Source: Candida dubliniensis CD36
Taxonomy: Eukaryota; Ascomycota; Pichiomycetes; Serinales; Debaryomycetaceae
Assembly (NCBI RefSeq): GCF_000026945.1
Contig: NC_012862.1
Location: 860,501-924,500, forward strand
DNA length: 64,000 bases
Direction: 5' to 3'
The notes under the pieces are model-generated. The model worked only from the letters and a program-made list of their open reading frames with translations, did not search any database and was not told the origin of the DNA. This document shows positions 40,901 through 51,367 of this stretch, piece after piece. Within the stretch, counting starts at the first letter, position 1; every line of letters begins with the position of its first letter. Made by a program: the position numbers and the translations under genes.

Positions 40901-42470
40901 AAAATACAGATGACAAAATAAGCCCCATTATTATTTGCGCACAGACCCTAAAAATTGCCAATGATGGATTACCTTTTAATTGCTTAAAATCTCTTCCAAC
41001 TAAATACTTAATTTGCATGAAGAAGGAAACTCGATACGGAGAGGAAGGAGGAATATGATTCGATTGTTTGGCAACATGTGCCTGATGGAAAATTTCTTTG
41101 GTGTTCAAGTTTTCACAATCAAGAAAATATCCATCAATTTTCTTCATCAATTCAGCATATTCTGGCGACTGTTTCCAATAACTTTCAAATTCTTGTGGAG
41201 TTCGAGGTACTTTATCTTCAAATTCTGGTAGAGTCTGTCTTTCGGCTGGGTTAGTTAATGATGTTAAAAAATCAGCAGTGGTTTGTCGTGGTTGACATTT
41301 ATACCCCATTCTAACGAAAAAGTCTTTAGCCATTGTGGTTTTACCATAATAAATCTGATAACCCTTATACAAAACACTAACGTTATCGAATAAATCATAA
41401 GCGTCTTGAGAGCATTGGTAGATTGCCACCACCGGAGTGCAGTCTAAAATTTTGGCAGAGGTTCTCAATGCTCGTATAAATTCTAATGCAGTTGCCGAAT
41501 CTAACCCTCTCGTTGAATTATCCCAACACTGGATTTTAGCACCACTTAATGAAACTTCGGCAATGGAGACACGTTTCCGTTCTCCACCAGAGACCCCCCT
41601 CACAATATCGTTACCGACTTTAGTATTTCTCGTGTGGGAAATTCCATATGTCGCCATATAAGCATCAGCCATGTGTTTAGCATAAGTTTCTCTATCTATA
41701 TTCACACCTCGATTTTGTGGAGTTCGCAACCGGGAAGCAAATTCTAAAGTATCACCAACCGTCATATGAGGTATATGGACTTCTGTCTCGGCTGAATAAA
41801 TAACCTCACCTCGGAAATGTTTTTCTATATCATGGGCAGTTAAACCATCGTAGGAAATCTTTGATTCTTTAGCGACATGAAATCCATAGGTGTTGACAGC
41901 AATGGTTTTTAGTAATGTGGAACAACCTGCACCCGGTCTACCCAAAACAACAGTAAGTTCCCCGGGTTTCATAATGGCATCCATTGGTTTCAATATATCA
42001 AAGTATTGAGTCTTGTCATTTTTTCGAAAGTACTTTCTGAAGGCTTCACCACCTAATTTCCAAAGAAGATTTGTGACCGTGGGTTGGTAATCAACATCAT
42101 TTGCAATCCCATATACACGCAAATTTGTATAAACAACACCCAACTTTGAATGCTGCCAATACTCTGGATCTGATTCATAAAGTTTTTTCAAATTCTTTAT
42201 CCACAATTTAGAATCAAATTGATCACAATTTGGATTTAGTTGAGGAGGGAGGTTGTTTGAGTCGCATGGGTTTATACCAGGGACATTACTCATATGCGAT
42301 AGTTGTCGGATCAAACTTGACTTTGTCGAGTCGTCATTATCATTGGTTAAGATCTTAGCTAACTGTCTAATTTCGTTGTGGTCAAACCCTTGATATTCCG
42401 AAGACGCACGAGTTGTTGTAGCTTGATCGCCACCAGACTCAGTTACTTTTGGAGATGGGAGATTAACCAT
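37929..42470 (-). CDS. CDR-family full-size PDR ABC transporter
   Basis: 1513 residues in the reverse half-repeat layout (NBD-TMD)2. NBD1 has the fungal Walker A GRPGAGCSTLLK (~180, with Cys for Lys), signature VSGGERKR and Walker B region CWDNSTRGLDSATA. The first bundle of spans follows (~500-780). NBD2 has the canonical Walker A GATGAGKTTLLN (~900), a degenerate signature LNVEQRKR and LLFLDEPTSGLDSQT. The second bundle runs to the end. This is the asymmetric pattern of Cdr1/Pdr5-type pumps. Similarity to C. albicans Cdr1 is high from the N-terminus, but the start and tail differ, so it is another paralogue. I cannot decide which. It should export xenobiotics or flip lipids at the plasma membrane. 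Confidence 0.93.
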   Translation of the reverse strand: MVNLPSPKVTESGGDQATTTRASSEYQGFDHNEIRQLAKILTNDNDDSTKSSLIRQLSHMSNVPGINPCDSNNLPPQLNPNCDQFDSKLWIKNLKKLYESDPEYWQHSKLGVVYTNLRVYGIANDVDYQPTVTNLLWKLGGEAFRKYFRKNDKTQYFDILKPMDAIMKPGELTVVLGRPGAGCSTLLKTIAVNTYGFHVAKESKISYDGLTAHDIEKHFRGEVIYSAETEVHIPHMTVGDTLEFASRLRTPQNRGVNIDRETYAKHMADAYMATYGISHTRNTKVGNDIVRGVSGGERKRVSIAEVSLSGAKIQCWDNSTRGLDSATALEFIRALRTSAKILDCTPVVAIYQCSQDAYDLFDNVSVLYKGYQIYYGKTTMAKDFFVRMGYKCQPRQTTADFLTSLTNPAERQTLPEFEDKVPRTPQEFESYWKQSPEYAELMKKIDGYFLDCENLNTKEIFHQAHVAKQSNHIPPSSPYRVSFFMQIKYLVGRDFKQLKGNPSLAIFRVCAQIIMGLILSSVFYNLPSTTESFYYRGAALFYSVLFNAFSSLLEVMTMYETRPVVEKHRKFALYCPSADALASIISELPIKLASSVSFNLVFYFMVNLRRDPGRFFFYWLMNIWATLVMSHFFRTIGAVTTSLAGAMTPSTILLLAMVIYTGFVIPKPSMLGWARWITYINPVGYIFESIMVNEFYDRQFECSQYIPSGLGYENVDSKNKVCTAVGSVPGEPFVDGTNYLKYAYEYYNSHKWRNLGIAIAFAIVFLGVYIWLTEYNKGAMQKGEIVLFLKSGLKKHKRQSQKAGGATTGSIEDIETGQFSNDKLVYPSDIEEEEDGDIATDKRLDLSGNRNQQEIFFWKDLTYQIRIKKEDRIILDHVDGWVVPGQITALMGATGAGKTTLLNCLSGRLTVGVVTEGARLVNGHSLDSSFPRSIGYVQQQDLHLPTSTVREAFRFSAYLRQPNYVSKQEKDEYVEYIIDLLDMKTYADAVVGVAGEGLNVEQRKRLTIGVELVAKPKLLLFLDEPTSGLDSQTAWSICKLMRKLADHGQAILCTIHQPSALIMAEFDRLLFLQRGGQTVYFGELGQNCQTMIDYFERNGADPCPKEANPAEWMLEVVGAAPGSHAKQDYFEVWRNSSEYKAVKDEISRMETELSKLSPLLLSSNGRDEKESRLTYACPLWKQYLLVTWRTIVEDWRTPGYIYSKLFLVVSSSLFNGFSFFKADKTIQGLQNQMFAIFMSFIPFNTLMQQMLPYYVKQRDLFEVRESPARTFSWFAFIAAQITSEIPFQIVLGTIAYFCWYYPVGLYMNAEPTNQVVSRGVLTWLLQVSFYVYVSTMGHLCNSFLELPDAAANLANLLFSLCLMFCGVLAGPNQLPRFWIFMYRCNPFTYLIQAILSTGLANTRVVCAEHEYVVIEPPAGQTCQEYMLAFITIYGGYLLLANDTKPGVSCSYCTMDETNTFLKSVNALFSERWRNYGIFNAFIVINVVLAIFLYWLARVPKGNRESRIKHKKKE

Positions 42471-44167
42471 TGGTTGACTGTTAACTGGTTTACTCTAGTT
42501 TTTGAAGTATTTTATTGTCAGCAGTTATTGCTTGACTGCTTTTAAAATTAAATGACAACTAGAAGAATAAAAAGGAAAATAAACACTACTCTAAATTCAA
42601 ATATAAAATAATAATTATTATAAAAAAAAAAAAAAGAAAACAATTTGGAATGTTGAAGCAAGTTGATGTGAGGTTAGTTATGTATATGCGTAAGTGTGTG
42701 GTTGAAAATGGGGTGTTTAATAAAAAGAAATGGAAAACATATCCAACACTTGATGGATTCCAGAAGAAGTTCAGTACATATATATGTAGCAACTAGATGT
42801 TATGGATAAGAATCGTCTAGTATTAGTCTTCTTGGAAGGTAGAATAGTAGTTAATTAACCAATGAGCAAACTGGATCAATAGTCAGTCAGTTTATACGAA
42901 AATTCTTATCACCGTATGGCTTAATAAAACAAAGAAGAAAGTCCGTTGGAGGTGAGTATGTACGTATGGATGGATGTTTGCTCGTCTACTACAATCTTAC
43001 AACACACAATGCCTGTCCCCCCCCCCCCCCCCTTTTTTTTTTTCTTTCTGTCCATTGTTCGTAGTTTGGATACTGCCCCACTTACCACCACACGACGACG
43101 ACGACCACGACCAGCCAATAGCCTCGCATGCTTAAATTCCATTTTGGGAACTGTACCCGAATAAAACGGATTTAAGATACGGGTTTAAGAAAATAATGAA
43201 GCTACATTTTCGGCTAGAGGTCTCTCCAATTGTTCAAATTTATCCGTACGCCAGAAGGAATACAACTACAACAATAGTCATAGATGTTATTAATGTGATT
43301 CATTATAAATTATGATGGGACAATTATACACGTAAATCTTGCAATAACAACTCAATGCATTTGGCGTTTCTTTAGATTGGCGTGTCACTTGACATTATTC
43401 TGAGATTCATTGGTTTTTCTAATCTTCTTGGCTAGCGAAGTAGCCAAATATCAATGAATGCCGAGGTTGAATGAGCTCTATAAAACCCAAACACCTCTAT
43501 AAACAAGTCATAGTTGGTTAAGGGAGCATTATTTCAATTGTGGTTTGATGAACATTAACAATTACGGTATGGAGAGAAGGTGGTAGGTTGTCCTATTATA
43601 CACATACTAAAATTTTGCACGGTAAAACTTAGCATCAAACTAATTCTATTCTTTTTTGCAACTTCAAAATACATTATATCATTGTACAAGTACTTGGTGA
43701 AGGAAAGCAACAAGGAAACAATTTCCTGTATATAAACAATGATACTTTTGCGTGTAGAGAAACCCAAAATTTCAACCAATTAGATAATTGATTTTTCTTT
43801 ATTACTTTTCTGGGTGTAGCTAAAACAGCAGGAGGAAAAAAAAAATTTATTGGTGAGAAACCATACTTTGTACATATAAACTCTCACAGTAGAGTTTCAA
43901 TACTTTTGAACCCATCAATCTGAAAAAAAAAAAAAAATAATCAACCTGCTTCCAAGTAAGAAACAATTTCCAATTGGTACAATTGATAGACAGGAAACTT
44001 ATACTGATTTGTTGTGAATATTCAAAAAAGGAAAAAAGAAAAACTTTACTCGATCCAGTTTAGTATCCTATATTTTAATCCTACTTAATCTAACGTTACT
44101 ACTAATACTACAACCACTTCGATTTCCTCGAAATACATATTCAGAACATACAAATATCAATAATAGA
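42471..44167. promoter_or_regulatory. Divergent spacer between the ABC transporter and QCR6
   Basis: 1.7 kb. It holds a 16-C run joined to 11 T (43017-43043), a cluster of CGG/CCG triplets at about 43158-43185 that might be a zinc-cluster target, and A runs near 42620 and 43922-43937. No gene or known drug-response element is claimed. The minus frame 43555-43779 has an ATG-less, motif-free translation. Confidence 0.4.
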
Positions 44168-44688
44168 ATGTCATTTTTCAGAGACTTATTAGAATCTGTT
44201 GTTCCAACTGCTTATGCTGAAGAAGTATGTACTATGAGTTTATTCGTTTTTTTTTTTAAGCATGTAACTGTCGTTTGAGATGGTTTATTTTGCAAGCACT
44301 TTCAGTAATACTAACTTTTTTTTTTTTTGTTTAGCCAGTTGAAGACGTAGAAGTTGAACAACCAGAAGATGCTCCAGAAGAAGAAGTTTCGGAAGAAACT
44401 GTTGAAGATGACGACGAAGATGAGGATGAAGATGAAGATGATGAAGATGAGGATGAAGAAGAAACCGTTGACCCATTGGACGCTTTGCGTGAGGAATGTA
44501 CCAAGACTGCTGCTTGTAAGCCATTTGATCATCATTTCCACGAATGTATTGAAAGAGTCACTAAAGAACAAGAAGAACCAGATTACGAACACAAACACTA
44601 CAAGGAAGATTGTATTGAAGAGTTTTTCCATTTGCAACATTGTGTAAACGATTGTGTTGCCCCAAGATTATTCAACAGATTGAAGTAA
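44168..44688 (+). CDS. QCR6: Cytochrome bc1 complex subunit 6 (hinge protein), spliced
   Basis: Two exons, 44168-44224 and 44335-44688, give 136 residues. Exon 1 encodes MSFFRDLLESVVPTAYAEE. Exon 2 starts PVEDVEVEQ and runs through a very acidic stretch (~35-65) to the conserved domain DPLDALREECTKTAACKPFDHHFHECIERV, then KEDCIEEFFHLQHCVNDCVAPRLF. The spaced Cys form the hinge-protein disulfides. Qcr6 sits on the intermembrane-space side of complex III and helps cytochrome c and c1 interact. The acidic tract fits its family name. The intron explains why the ORF appears to start late. Confidence 0.95.
44225..44334 (+). other. Spliceosomal intron of QCR6
   Basis: 110 bp with donor GTATGT, branch point TACTAAC at 44309-44315, a T-rich tract and acceptor TTTAG. 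It is phase 0 between AEE and PVE. Confidence 0.95.
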
Positions 44689-46041
44689 ACCAACGAGAGA
44701 TAGTATAACGATTGTGGGAATGGATGAAATGTTTTTGTTTTGAAAATAATAAAGGCATAACCTCGATCCAACATATTCAATTTCAAGTTGTTTTTTTTTT
44801 TATTACTATTAAGTTGCAAGATCCCCTTCCTTTATTTAGATTCATCATTGCATTTTTGTTTTATTTCCTACATTGTTGTCTAATATCCTGTTGGATGAAA
44901 AAATTGAAAAACTTCGGAAAAGAAAAAAGAACTATACATATAACCTTCTTCCCTTTGTCATCATTTTACTAGTCTTTCCATTTAAGACTGAAATACTTAC
45001 GAACACAACTTTTATAAAAGAATATATTTTCCTATGTATTCATATATATATATACAAATAAAAAACTATTGTTATAACTAGTATTTGTCTAGTACTTGTG
45101 GTCAATGACTTGTTTTTGATCACGTGCACCAATCAGTAATTGTCAATTAACTCATAGTGTAAAGAATCTTTTGGGAATGACAATTTTAGCGAGCCTCGCT
45201 CTAGCCAAGTAAAAGAATATTCTCGAAATAATGGTAGAAAAAACTACATCATGAGAGAAATCCTTAATTTAGGAAGCACTTGGGGAAGAAGATAAGGGCC
45301 ACACAAAGCCATATAGTAATCTCCTTCTAGAAACAAGTGCAAATTATGTGAGGGATGGCGAGATTCATCCTACACAATCATTGCTGATGACTCAATTCAA
45401 TTGAACAAATGGAAGCGTACATATGTGTGAGTGTAATTAAGCCGTCCTTGTTGGTGGTAGTAGTACTTCTAAGAATATTGAATAAGCAAGAAGTCATCCG
45501 ACTCAAAATGCATAAGTATTGAAGAAAGAAAAGCCGAGAATTTCCCAACTGCAAAAAAAGAAAAACAGAGAGACAAGAAGAATTTTATTGTGGTTAATTA
45601 ATTGTTTACCATTACACTACTTCTAGATTATTATCTATCTTTCTTTCTTATTTTTCAGTATCCGCACCACCACCACCACCGGACCACTCACTCACTCACT
45701 TTCACTTTCACTCCTCGAATTCATTTTTTTTTTTTTTGCTCTCTCACTCTTTTTTTTTTTTTCGAATTCTATTATCACTAGAATCTTCTTAATCAACTGT
45801 TTGAATTTGAACTTGAAAACTTGAACTTGAATCTGATTTTTGAATATAATCAATCAATCAATATTGAAATCCCTTAACTGAAATCAAAGGTGAAAATAAA
45901 CTGAAATAACAAAGCAAACCATAAAAAAAAAACTACATTGTACATATAATTAATTTTGATTTAAATTTTAAAATATCTGTTATTATAGAATTGGAAAAAG
46001 AAAAGTAATCGAATTACCTAAGAACAAAGTATTATTTAATC
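44689..46041. promoter_or_regulatory. Spacer and long 5' region of the RRM gene
   Basis: 1.35 kb. The left part is the QCR6 3' flank with AT-rich DNA and a TATATATATA run near 45045. The right part holds a CCA/CCG-rich stretch, CACT repeats (45685-45715), T runs at 45727-45738 and 45751-45762, then A-rich leader. Pyrimidine-rich promoters of this kind suit a highly transcribed gene. No coding frame is credible. Confidence 0.4.
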
Positions 46042-46875
46042 ATGTCTACTACTGAAGAAACTAAAGTCACCAAACCAGTCATTGAAGACAGAATCTACGT
46101 TGGTAATGTTGATTTCAAAGCCACTGAAGATGAATTGAAAGAATTATTTCAAGATTTAAAGGTCACCGAGGTTGAAATCCCATTCAAGGAAAATACTCGT
46201 GGCGATAAAGTTTTCAAAAGACATTTAGGATTTGCCTTTGTTCAATTTGAAAATAAGGATGATGCTGATAAAGCCATTGCTACTTACAATGGTCAAAAAT
46301 TCCAAAGAAGAAACATTTTCATCAAAAAGGCAGTTCCACCACCAACTGAAGAAGAAAAAAAGGAACGAGTTGAAGCCTTTAAAGCCAAAAGAGAAGAAAT
46401 CAAAAAGGAAAAAGAACAAAAGAAGGCTGAAGCTAAAAAGAAGAGAGAAGAGGCTGCTGCTACTGCTAGTGCCAATGGTGAATCTACTGATTATACACCA
46501 GCTATCCCAGATGGAACTCCTTCCAAGGATACCATTTTCATCACCAACTTGGATTACAAAGTTAACGTTAAAACTTTGAACAATTTATTCAAGGATTTGA
46601 AACCAAAATGGATCCATGTTCCTTCAAGAAGAGTTCCTTACAACAGAAGAGGTCGTGGTGGCAAGTTTAGAAAACCATTCAACAAGGGTATTGCGTTTGT
46701 CAAGTTTTCTAATGAAGAAACCCAAAAGCAAGCTGTTGCTGAATTTAATGGTAAAGAAGTTAATGGCAGGGAAATTATTGTTGATATTGCTATTGATTCC
46801 AGAATTCCAAAAGAAGGGTCTGCTGAAGATGTTGATGATAGTGACAATGATGAAGAAAAAAGTGATGGCAACTAA
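46042..46875 (+). CDS. SBP1: Two-RRM RNA-binding protein, Sbp1-like
   Basis: 277 residues with RRM1 at about 17-95 (RNP2 IYVGNV, RNP1 LGFAFVQF) and RRM2 at about 160-250 (IFITNL, KGIAFVKF). Between them is a charged helix rich in Glu and Lys, and the C-terminus is acidic. S. cerevisiae Sbp1 has the same two-RRM order, with KDTLYI/RGMAFVTF in RRM2 and an acidic end, but an RGG region in between that is absent here; only a short RGRGGKF lies inside RRM2. Sbp1 represses translation and aids decapping in the cytoplasm. Strong use of favoured codons suggests high expression. Confidence 0.8.
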   Translation: MSTTEETKVTKPVIEDRIYVGNVDFKATEDELKELFQDLKVTEVEIPFKENTRGDKVFKRHLGFAFVQFENKDDADKAIATYNGQKFQRRNIFIKKAVPPPTEEEKKERVEAFKAKREEIKKEKEQKKAEAKKKREEAAATASANGESTDYTPAIPDGTPSKDTIFITNLDYKVNVKTLNNLFKDLKPKWIHVPSRRVPYNRRGRGGKFRKPFNKGIAFVKFSNEETQKQAVAEFNGKEVNGREIIVDIAIDSRIPKEGSAEDVDDSDNDEEKSDGN

Positions 46876-48252
46876 AACAATTACAATGAATACAATTAAG
46901 TGAAATGAAAATTTACAACCATTAGGTTTCTTATTCTTGTTTTGTTATAATTATGCTATGTTGTTGCCTTGCATTCTTACATTTTCCTAATGGGATGTGT
47001 TATTCATATTGTCATTATTATTAGTATGTTGTATTACCTTTTTTTTTTTGTTTGCCAGTTGGTTATTATACTGTATAGTATATATATATATATATAGTCT
47101 TGTGATGTTTTCTATTTGTTTGTTTTGGGCATTGCTTTATAACATAAATAAGGAGTTCTTAATTGAAACTTTTCTTTGTTTATACGCCAATGGTTATATA
47201 AAGATTGTCAAAACAAAAGTAGAAACAAAAATATAAACCAGTTTTTAGCACACACTTTTATTGTTTTGGATGGATTATCCACAAAGCAGAAAATGACAAT
47301 GCTAAGTGGTACTAATATGGTGTTGATACAAATCATAATCAATAAAAACGATGCACAGGAAATAAAAGAGTTGGACTTTGTATTAACTTTCAGGTTCTTC
47401 TCTTCTTTGTGTTTACCTACATGAGTCAGATAAAGAATTATTTTCTTGTTTAGTTTAATTATTCTCTTATTCAAGACGGTCATGTTAGAACGGGTTAACA
47501 AAGATATGTTGAGAGTGACTAAATTATTTTTTGAGCATTTTTAGAAAAAATTTACTATTAAATATATACAATTCCTAGTACACCGTGTAAAATATGCTCG
47601 AAAAAACTCATATTAACTGAGATATAGAGTCAAGAATTGGGTTCGTCAATTGTAGCTATTAAATAATACTTTTTAAAATAACTAGCTATAATTATTGACA
47701 AAACACCTCTGTAACTGGACATAACCGTATACCTCCAATCTATATTTATTACCCCCCCCCCCCCCCCCCACCAACACATAGACCTGCCATACAACAAAAA
47801 ATCCCTGATCCATATTTTAGCAATTGAAATTCTTACACCCAGAAGAAGCATCTAACATTTCGAAAGTACAGTTTATATGAATTTTAAGAGTAGACACAAA
47901 TTTGTTGGACACAAGCTAAAATCTCTTGTTATGGAAATATTATTAATATGATCATTCTTGGTTAACATATTACTATCATTAAGGAGTAGTAGCATTGCTA
48001 CCAGAATACACTATAAATATGGGTGCTGGGGACCTCAACTTACATGGTTCTATGTGATAATACATACAAGTTGATTACCAATGAGGACAATTGGTTTTAC
48101 AGTGTGTGTGAAAACTGTGGTGAACTGGACAGTTTGATTAAATTAGCAAAAGAAGCTTATGCTGAAAAAAAAAAAAAAATACCAAATAATAAACATAAGA
48201 ATGTATATGTAGATATTTATATACATATAACATACAATAATAATACAGTTGT
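46876..48252. other. Spacer between SBP1-like gene and MBP1 (convergent ends)
   Basis: 1.38 kb. It contains TA repeats near 47078-47096, an 18-C run (47752-47769) and a protein-like stretch without a good start at about 48042-48165 (see the gene-fragment entry). The rest is AT-rich 3' flank. Confidence 0.4.
48042..48165 (+). pseudogene. Possible gene fragment with a zinc-ribbon-like CxxC
   Basis: Read from the ATG at 48044, this frame gives MVLCDNTYKLITNEDNWFY, then SVCENCGELDSLIKLAKEAYAE before an A run and AT-rich translation. Composition and the CxxC look like protein rather than noise, but there is no upstream domain, no conserved partner Cys pair and no length. It may be a decayed gene end or an exon. 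The frame continues antisense through MBP1 only by chance. Confidence 0.25.
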
Positions 48253-50808
48253 TCATTTATTTTTGACTAATGATTCTTCCACAGCATCAATCGAAGTTTC
48301 AATTTCATCCATGGGAATTCCACAGCTTAGTGAAATTAATTTGCAATATTTATATAATTTATCAGTTGTTGAATGTCTATTAATGATGGTTTTGGAATTT
48401 GGATTTTCCGGCAAGGGGACGTTTTTGGTTAGTTTGAAAATCTCATCCATAAGTTTCTTCCTTTTGATTATTTCCTCTTGTAGTTCTTTGGCTAGCTCTA
48501 ATTGTTCATGCACATTGCTTTGTTGGTGGTTCTGCTCAATTGCAAAAGATGCAGCATCCAACACTTTTTCATGTAACCTTTCCTTTGTCATTCGATAACT
48601 ATGTTCAACTTTATCTAATTCATCCCGTTGATGCAATTCCTGATATGTTAAGTCATTCATTAATCGATATATTTCTTCTTGGAGAATATGATCACGTTTA
48701 AAATCAAGATATAAATCATTATTATGGCGTGAAGCAGGATCATCATCTGTTGATTGCTGACTATTATCTCTATCTTGTTCCAACTCTTCAATCAAATGAT
48801 CTAATTTAAAAAACGACAATATCTTTCTTTGTGATTCAAGTTTGATTTGATTAATTTGGCTTAACACTTTGAAATACGTTAATATGGCTTCGTCTTTTTC
48901 GCTCAACTCAGAATCAATGGCATAAGCCAATTGCGTCATTTTTTCTGTAAGGATGTTGGCAGTGGTATTTTGCAAATTGATAGCCATTTTGGAATTATGA
49001 AGTTGTGTCTCAAATGATTGATTTTCGTTTGTGTAATCCTCCATAATGTCTTCATCAACATCACTATTGTTATCTAAAATGTTATTTTGATCATGTTCCA
49101 CAGGATCCAATCTGAGTACGTAATTATGCGATGCCAAATAGTCTTCAACAGTACAAGATACCAAGTTTCTTAAACCAAAATTAATAAATCGGTGGTAATT
49201 GATAAATATTTTAATACACTTTTTGTTCAAGTTGTGGGCAGCAATATGAAATGCAGTGTTACCATCTGAATCTTGGTGATTGATAAACTTTGTGATAAGC
49301 TCCTCTCGTGATGAGTAATCTTCCACTTGGTGTCCATTGGACTCTCCCTGTTCGTGATGCTCATCAACAGTCTTTTCCAATAATGATTCTATATAATACT
49401 GAGCAAATTTTTCCCGCTTGTGCTTGCTATCTGTGTCCACTATATGATGCAAAACGGTTTTGTTATTAGAATCCACCAAGAATATTGATTCTTTCAATAA
49501 CTCTAGAATTAGTGGGAAGTTCTGCAATTGGAAAGAATTGTTGAATTTGACCATAAACATTAATGGTGTCTCGCCATTATTATTTCTTACATCTGGATTT
49601 AAGGAATGGGTAAATGTTTTTAACAAAAACTCAACCATGTTCAAATTCCCCATAGAACATGCCCAGTGGAAAATCGTATTCCCATCATTGTCAATTGCTT
49701 GATTTATATGGATTTTAGATAAAGGTAGTGGAGGACTGAGTAATGAATCTGGTATCAGAGATCGTATTTTATTATTGTCATCAAGAAAATATGTCAATAG
49801 GCTCTGAAAATAATCTGAATATATCTGATTTTCCTGGGATAAAGATATACTTGGTTGATGATACGGTTGCAACGGCAGATATTGGTTGTGTTGCTGATTG
49901 GCCCGTTTTTCAAAAGATGTTCTTGAAACTCCAAATAATTCCTTTGATGTCAAGAGATCTGCCTGTGACTCTAATCCATTTCCATTAGTTATTCCGCCAG
50001 GATACTTTCTCCTTTTTGTTGTAAAAGAACTGTTTTGGAAACCATCGCCTCTACTACCATTGTGATACTCTTCGTCATCGTCCGTTTCTACAGAAGCCAA
50101 ATCCTCCTGTCGAAGATTCATATTGTTGGTCATTATCTGTAATGCATCTTGTTCTGTATCGTTTCTCGTAAGTGAAGGTATCCCGTTTATAAATGAGTTC
50201 TTGGCACTGTTATCATTTGAATTAAAGTCAATTAGACTTTTATTTATAGGAGTTGTGTCTGAATGCTGCAAGGATGGTGTTGCACTTAATGTGGCACGTT
50301 TTGGTCTACCTCGTTTTTTGGGCACCGTGGAAGGTGGCACAGATACGCTGCCAAAACTAGTATCAGACAAAGTTGATTGCACTTGCTTTTCCTTTTGCTT
50401 TTTCAACAACAGTGCTTGTCGCTTGGCTACATTCAAAGCAGATGCATGATTATGTTTTGGAGCAGGTGGAGGTACTTCAGTCTGTCCTTCAATATATTGA
50501 AACTCGAAAATGGGTTTTAGAACGTCATAAACACCAAAGTTTTTGGCAATTGCTGCTCCTAAATCAAGCGGAACATAAGTCCCCTGATACTTTCCGTACC
50601 CACCTTGAACCTTTTCATGAATCCCTGTTTGAACATCCTTTTCTAAAATCCTCGTCCGTTTAGCCTTTGGAAACTTGGCAATCTTCAAAATATGTGTGGC
50701 ATTTATCCAAGAGTCCTTCTTGCGTCTCATTATTGGCCCTTCCAGAGTAACAAACTCAAACACGGGGACATTTGAATATGTTGCTGAATAAATTTGAGTG
50801 TCAGACAT
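48253..50808 (-). CDS. MBP1: APSES/KilA-N cell-cycle transcription factor Mbp1
   Basis: 851 residues. The APSES DNA-binding domain is at about 5-110 (IYSATYSNVPVFEFVTLEG, then RRKKDSWINATHILKIA, GGYGKYQGTYVPL). An AT-hook-like KKRGRPKRATL lies near 165. Ankyrin repeats occupy roughly 370-570 (DNDGNTIFHWACSMGNLNMVEFLL; NGETPLMFMVKF; DGNTAFHIAAHNLNKKCI). A C-terminal Swi6-interaction region with coiled coil ends the protein. Mbp1 with Swi6 forms MBF, which binds MCB boxes (ACGCGT) and drives G1/S genes. Motif spacing favours Mbp1 over Swi4. The N-terminal MSDTQIYSATYS starts right at the domain, so the ATG is secure. Confidence 0.93.
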   Translation of the reverse strand: MSDTQIYSATYSNVPVFEFVTLEGPIMRRKKDSWINATHILKIAKFPKAKRTRILEKDVQTGIHEKVQGGYGKYQGTYVPLDLGAAIAKNFGVYDVLKPIFEFQYIEGQTEVPPPAPKHNHASALNVAKRQALLLKKQKEKQVQSTLSDTSFGSVSVPPSTVPKKRGRPKRATLSATPSLQHSDTTPINKSLIDFNSNDNSAKNSFINGIPSLTRNDTEQDALQIMTNNMNLRQEDLASVETDDDEEYHNGSRGDGFQNSSFTTKRRKYPGGITNGNGLESQADLLTSKELFGVSRTSFEKRANQQHNQYLPLQPYHQPSISLSQENQIYSDYFQSLLTYFLDDNNKIRSLIPDSLLSPPLPLSKIHINQAIDNDGNTIFHWACSMGNLNMVEFLLKTFTHSLNPDVRNNNGETPLMFMVKFNNSFQLQNFPLILELLKESIFLVDSNNKTVLHHIVDTDSKHKREKFAQYYIESLLEKTVDEHHEQGESNGHQVEDYSSREELITKFINHQDSDGNTAFHIAAHNLNKKCIKIFINYHRFINFGLRNLVSCTVEDYLASHNYVLRLDPVEHDQNNILDNNSDVDEDIMEDYTNENQSFETQLHNSKMAINLQNTTANILTEKMTQLAYAIDSELSEKDEAILTYFKVLSQINQIKLESQRKILSFFKLDHLIEELEQDRDNSQQSTDDDPASRHNNDLYLDFKRDHILQEEIYRLMNDLTYQELHQRDELDKVEHSYRMTKERLHEKVLDAASFAIEQNHQQSNVHEQLELAKELQEEIIKRKKLMDEIFKLTKNVPLPENPNSKTIINRHSTTDKLYKYCKLISLSCGIPMDEIETSIDAVEESLVKNK

Positions 50809-51367
50809 CCAGTGTATGTAGAAAGTGTAATTATTGTGGTACGTTGATAAATGAAATGAACGAATGCTTTTTTTTTTCCCTAAACTGTTGCTTGTTATCG
50901 TTGTAATTATTGTTGACTTATTACTAAATGTAATAGAAACAAGGAGCGGAGAAGGGGGGGCGTGAGGATTTTTAATGTTTATGCCTCAAATCTATCAGAA
51001 ACAAAAAAAAATTCAATTGTGGTTAATATATTTTGATGTTAATTGTATCAATTGTATTAATGTAATTATAAACTTCTGGTGTCGTTCTATTTTTTTTTTT
51101 TTTCTGTTTCTCTTTGTTTTGAATAAACTCTCTCAATGCAAATGTTTACTGTTTCAAATGGTGTTGTTTTTTGAAATTTGATGAACAAGTTTTTTTTTTT
51201 TTTTCTTCCTTTCCTCCTACACAACTCAATTTTGTACTGCCCTGCTACTGCCATAGTAGTTTTTTTCCGCCACCACCATCACCACCAGTTTATCCATTAA
51301 TAAGATGATAATATAATTATAAACAGTTCTATATAATAAATATTTTACCCATACCATGTCCCTCATT
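50809..51367. promoter_or_regulatory. MBP1 promoter and 3' flank of the tail-anchored gene
   Basis: About 560 bp with T runs (50869-50877, 51091-51103, 51191-51204) and a G-rich patch at 50953-50962. No regulatory motif is claimed. Confidence 0.35.

Noticed and set aside
43158..43185. CGG triplets upstream of the ABC transporter as a drug-response element
   Set aside because: The spacing does not match the CGG-N4-CGG element I know for CDR genes.
44354..44647. Frames on both strands across QCR6 exon 2
   Set aside because: They are shadows of the GAT/GAA-rich acidic tract of QCR6.
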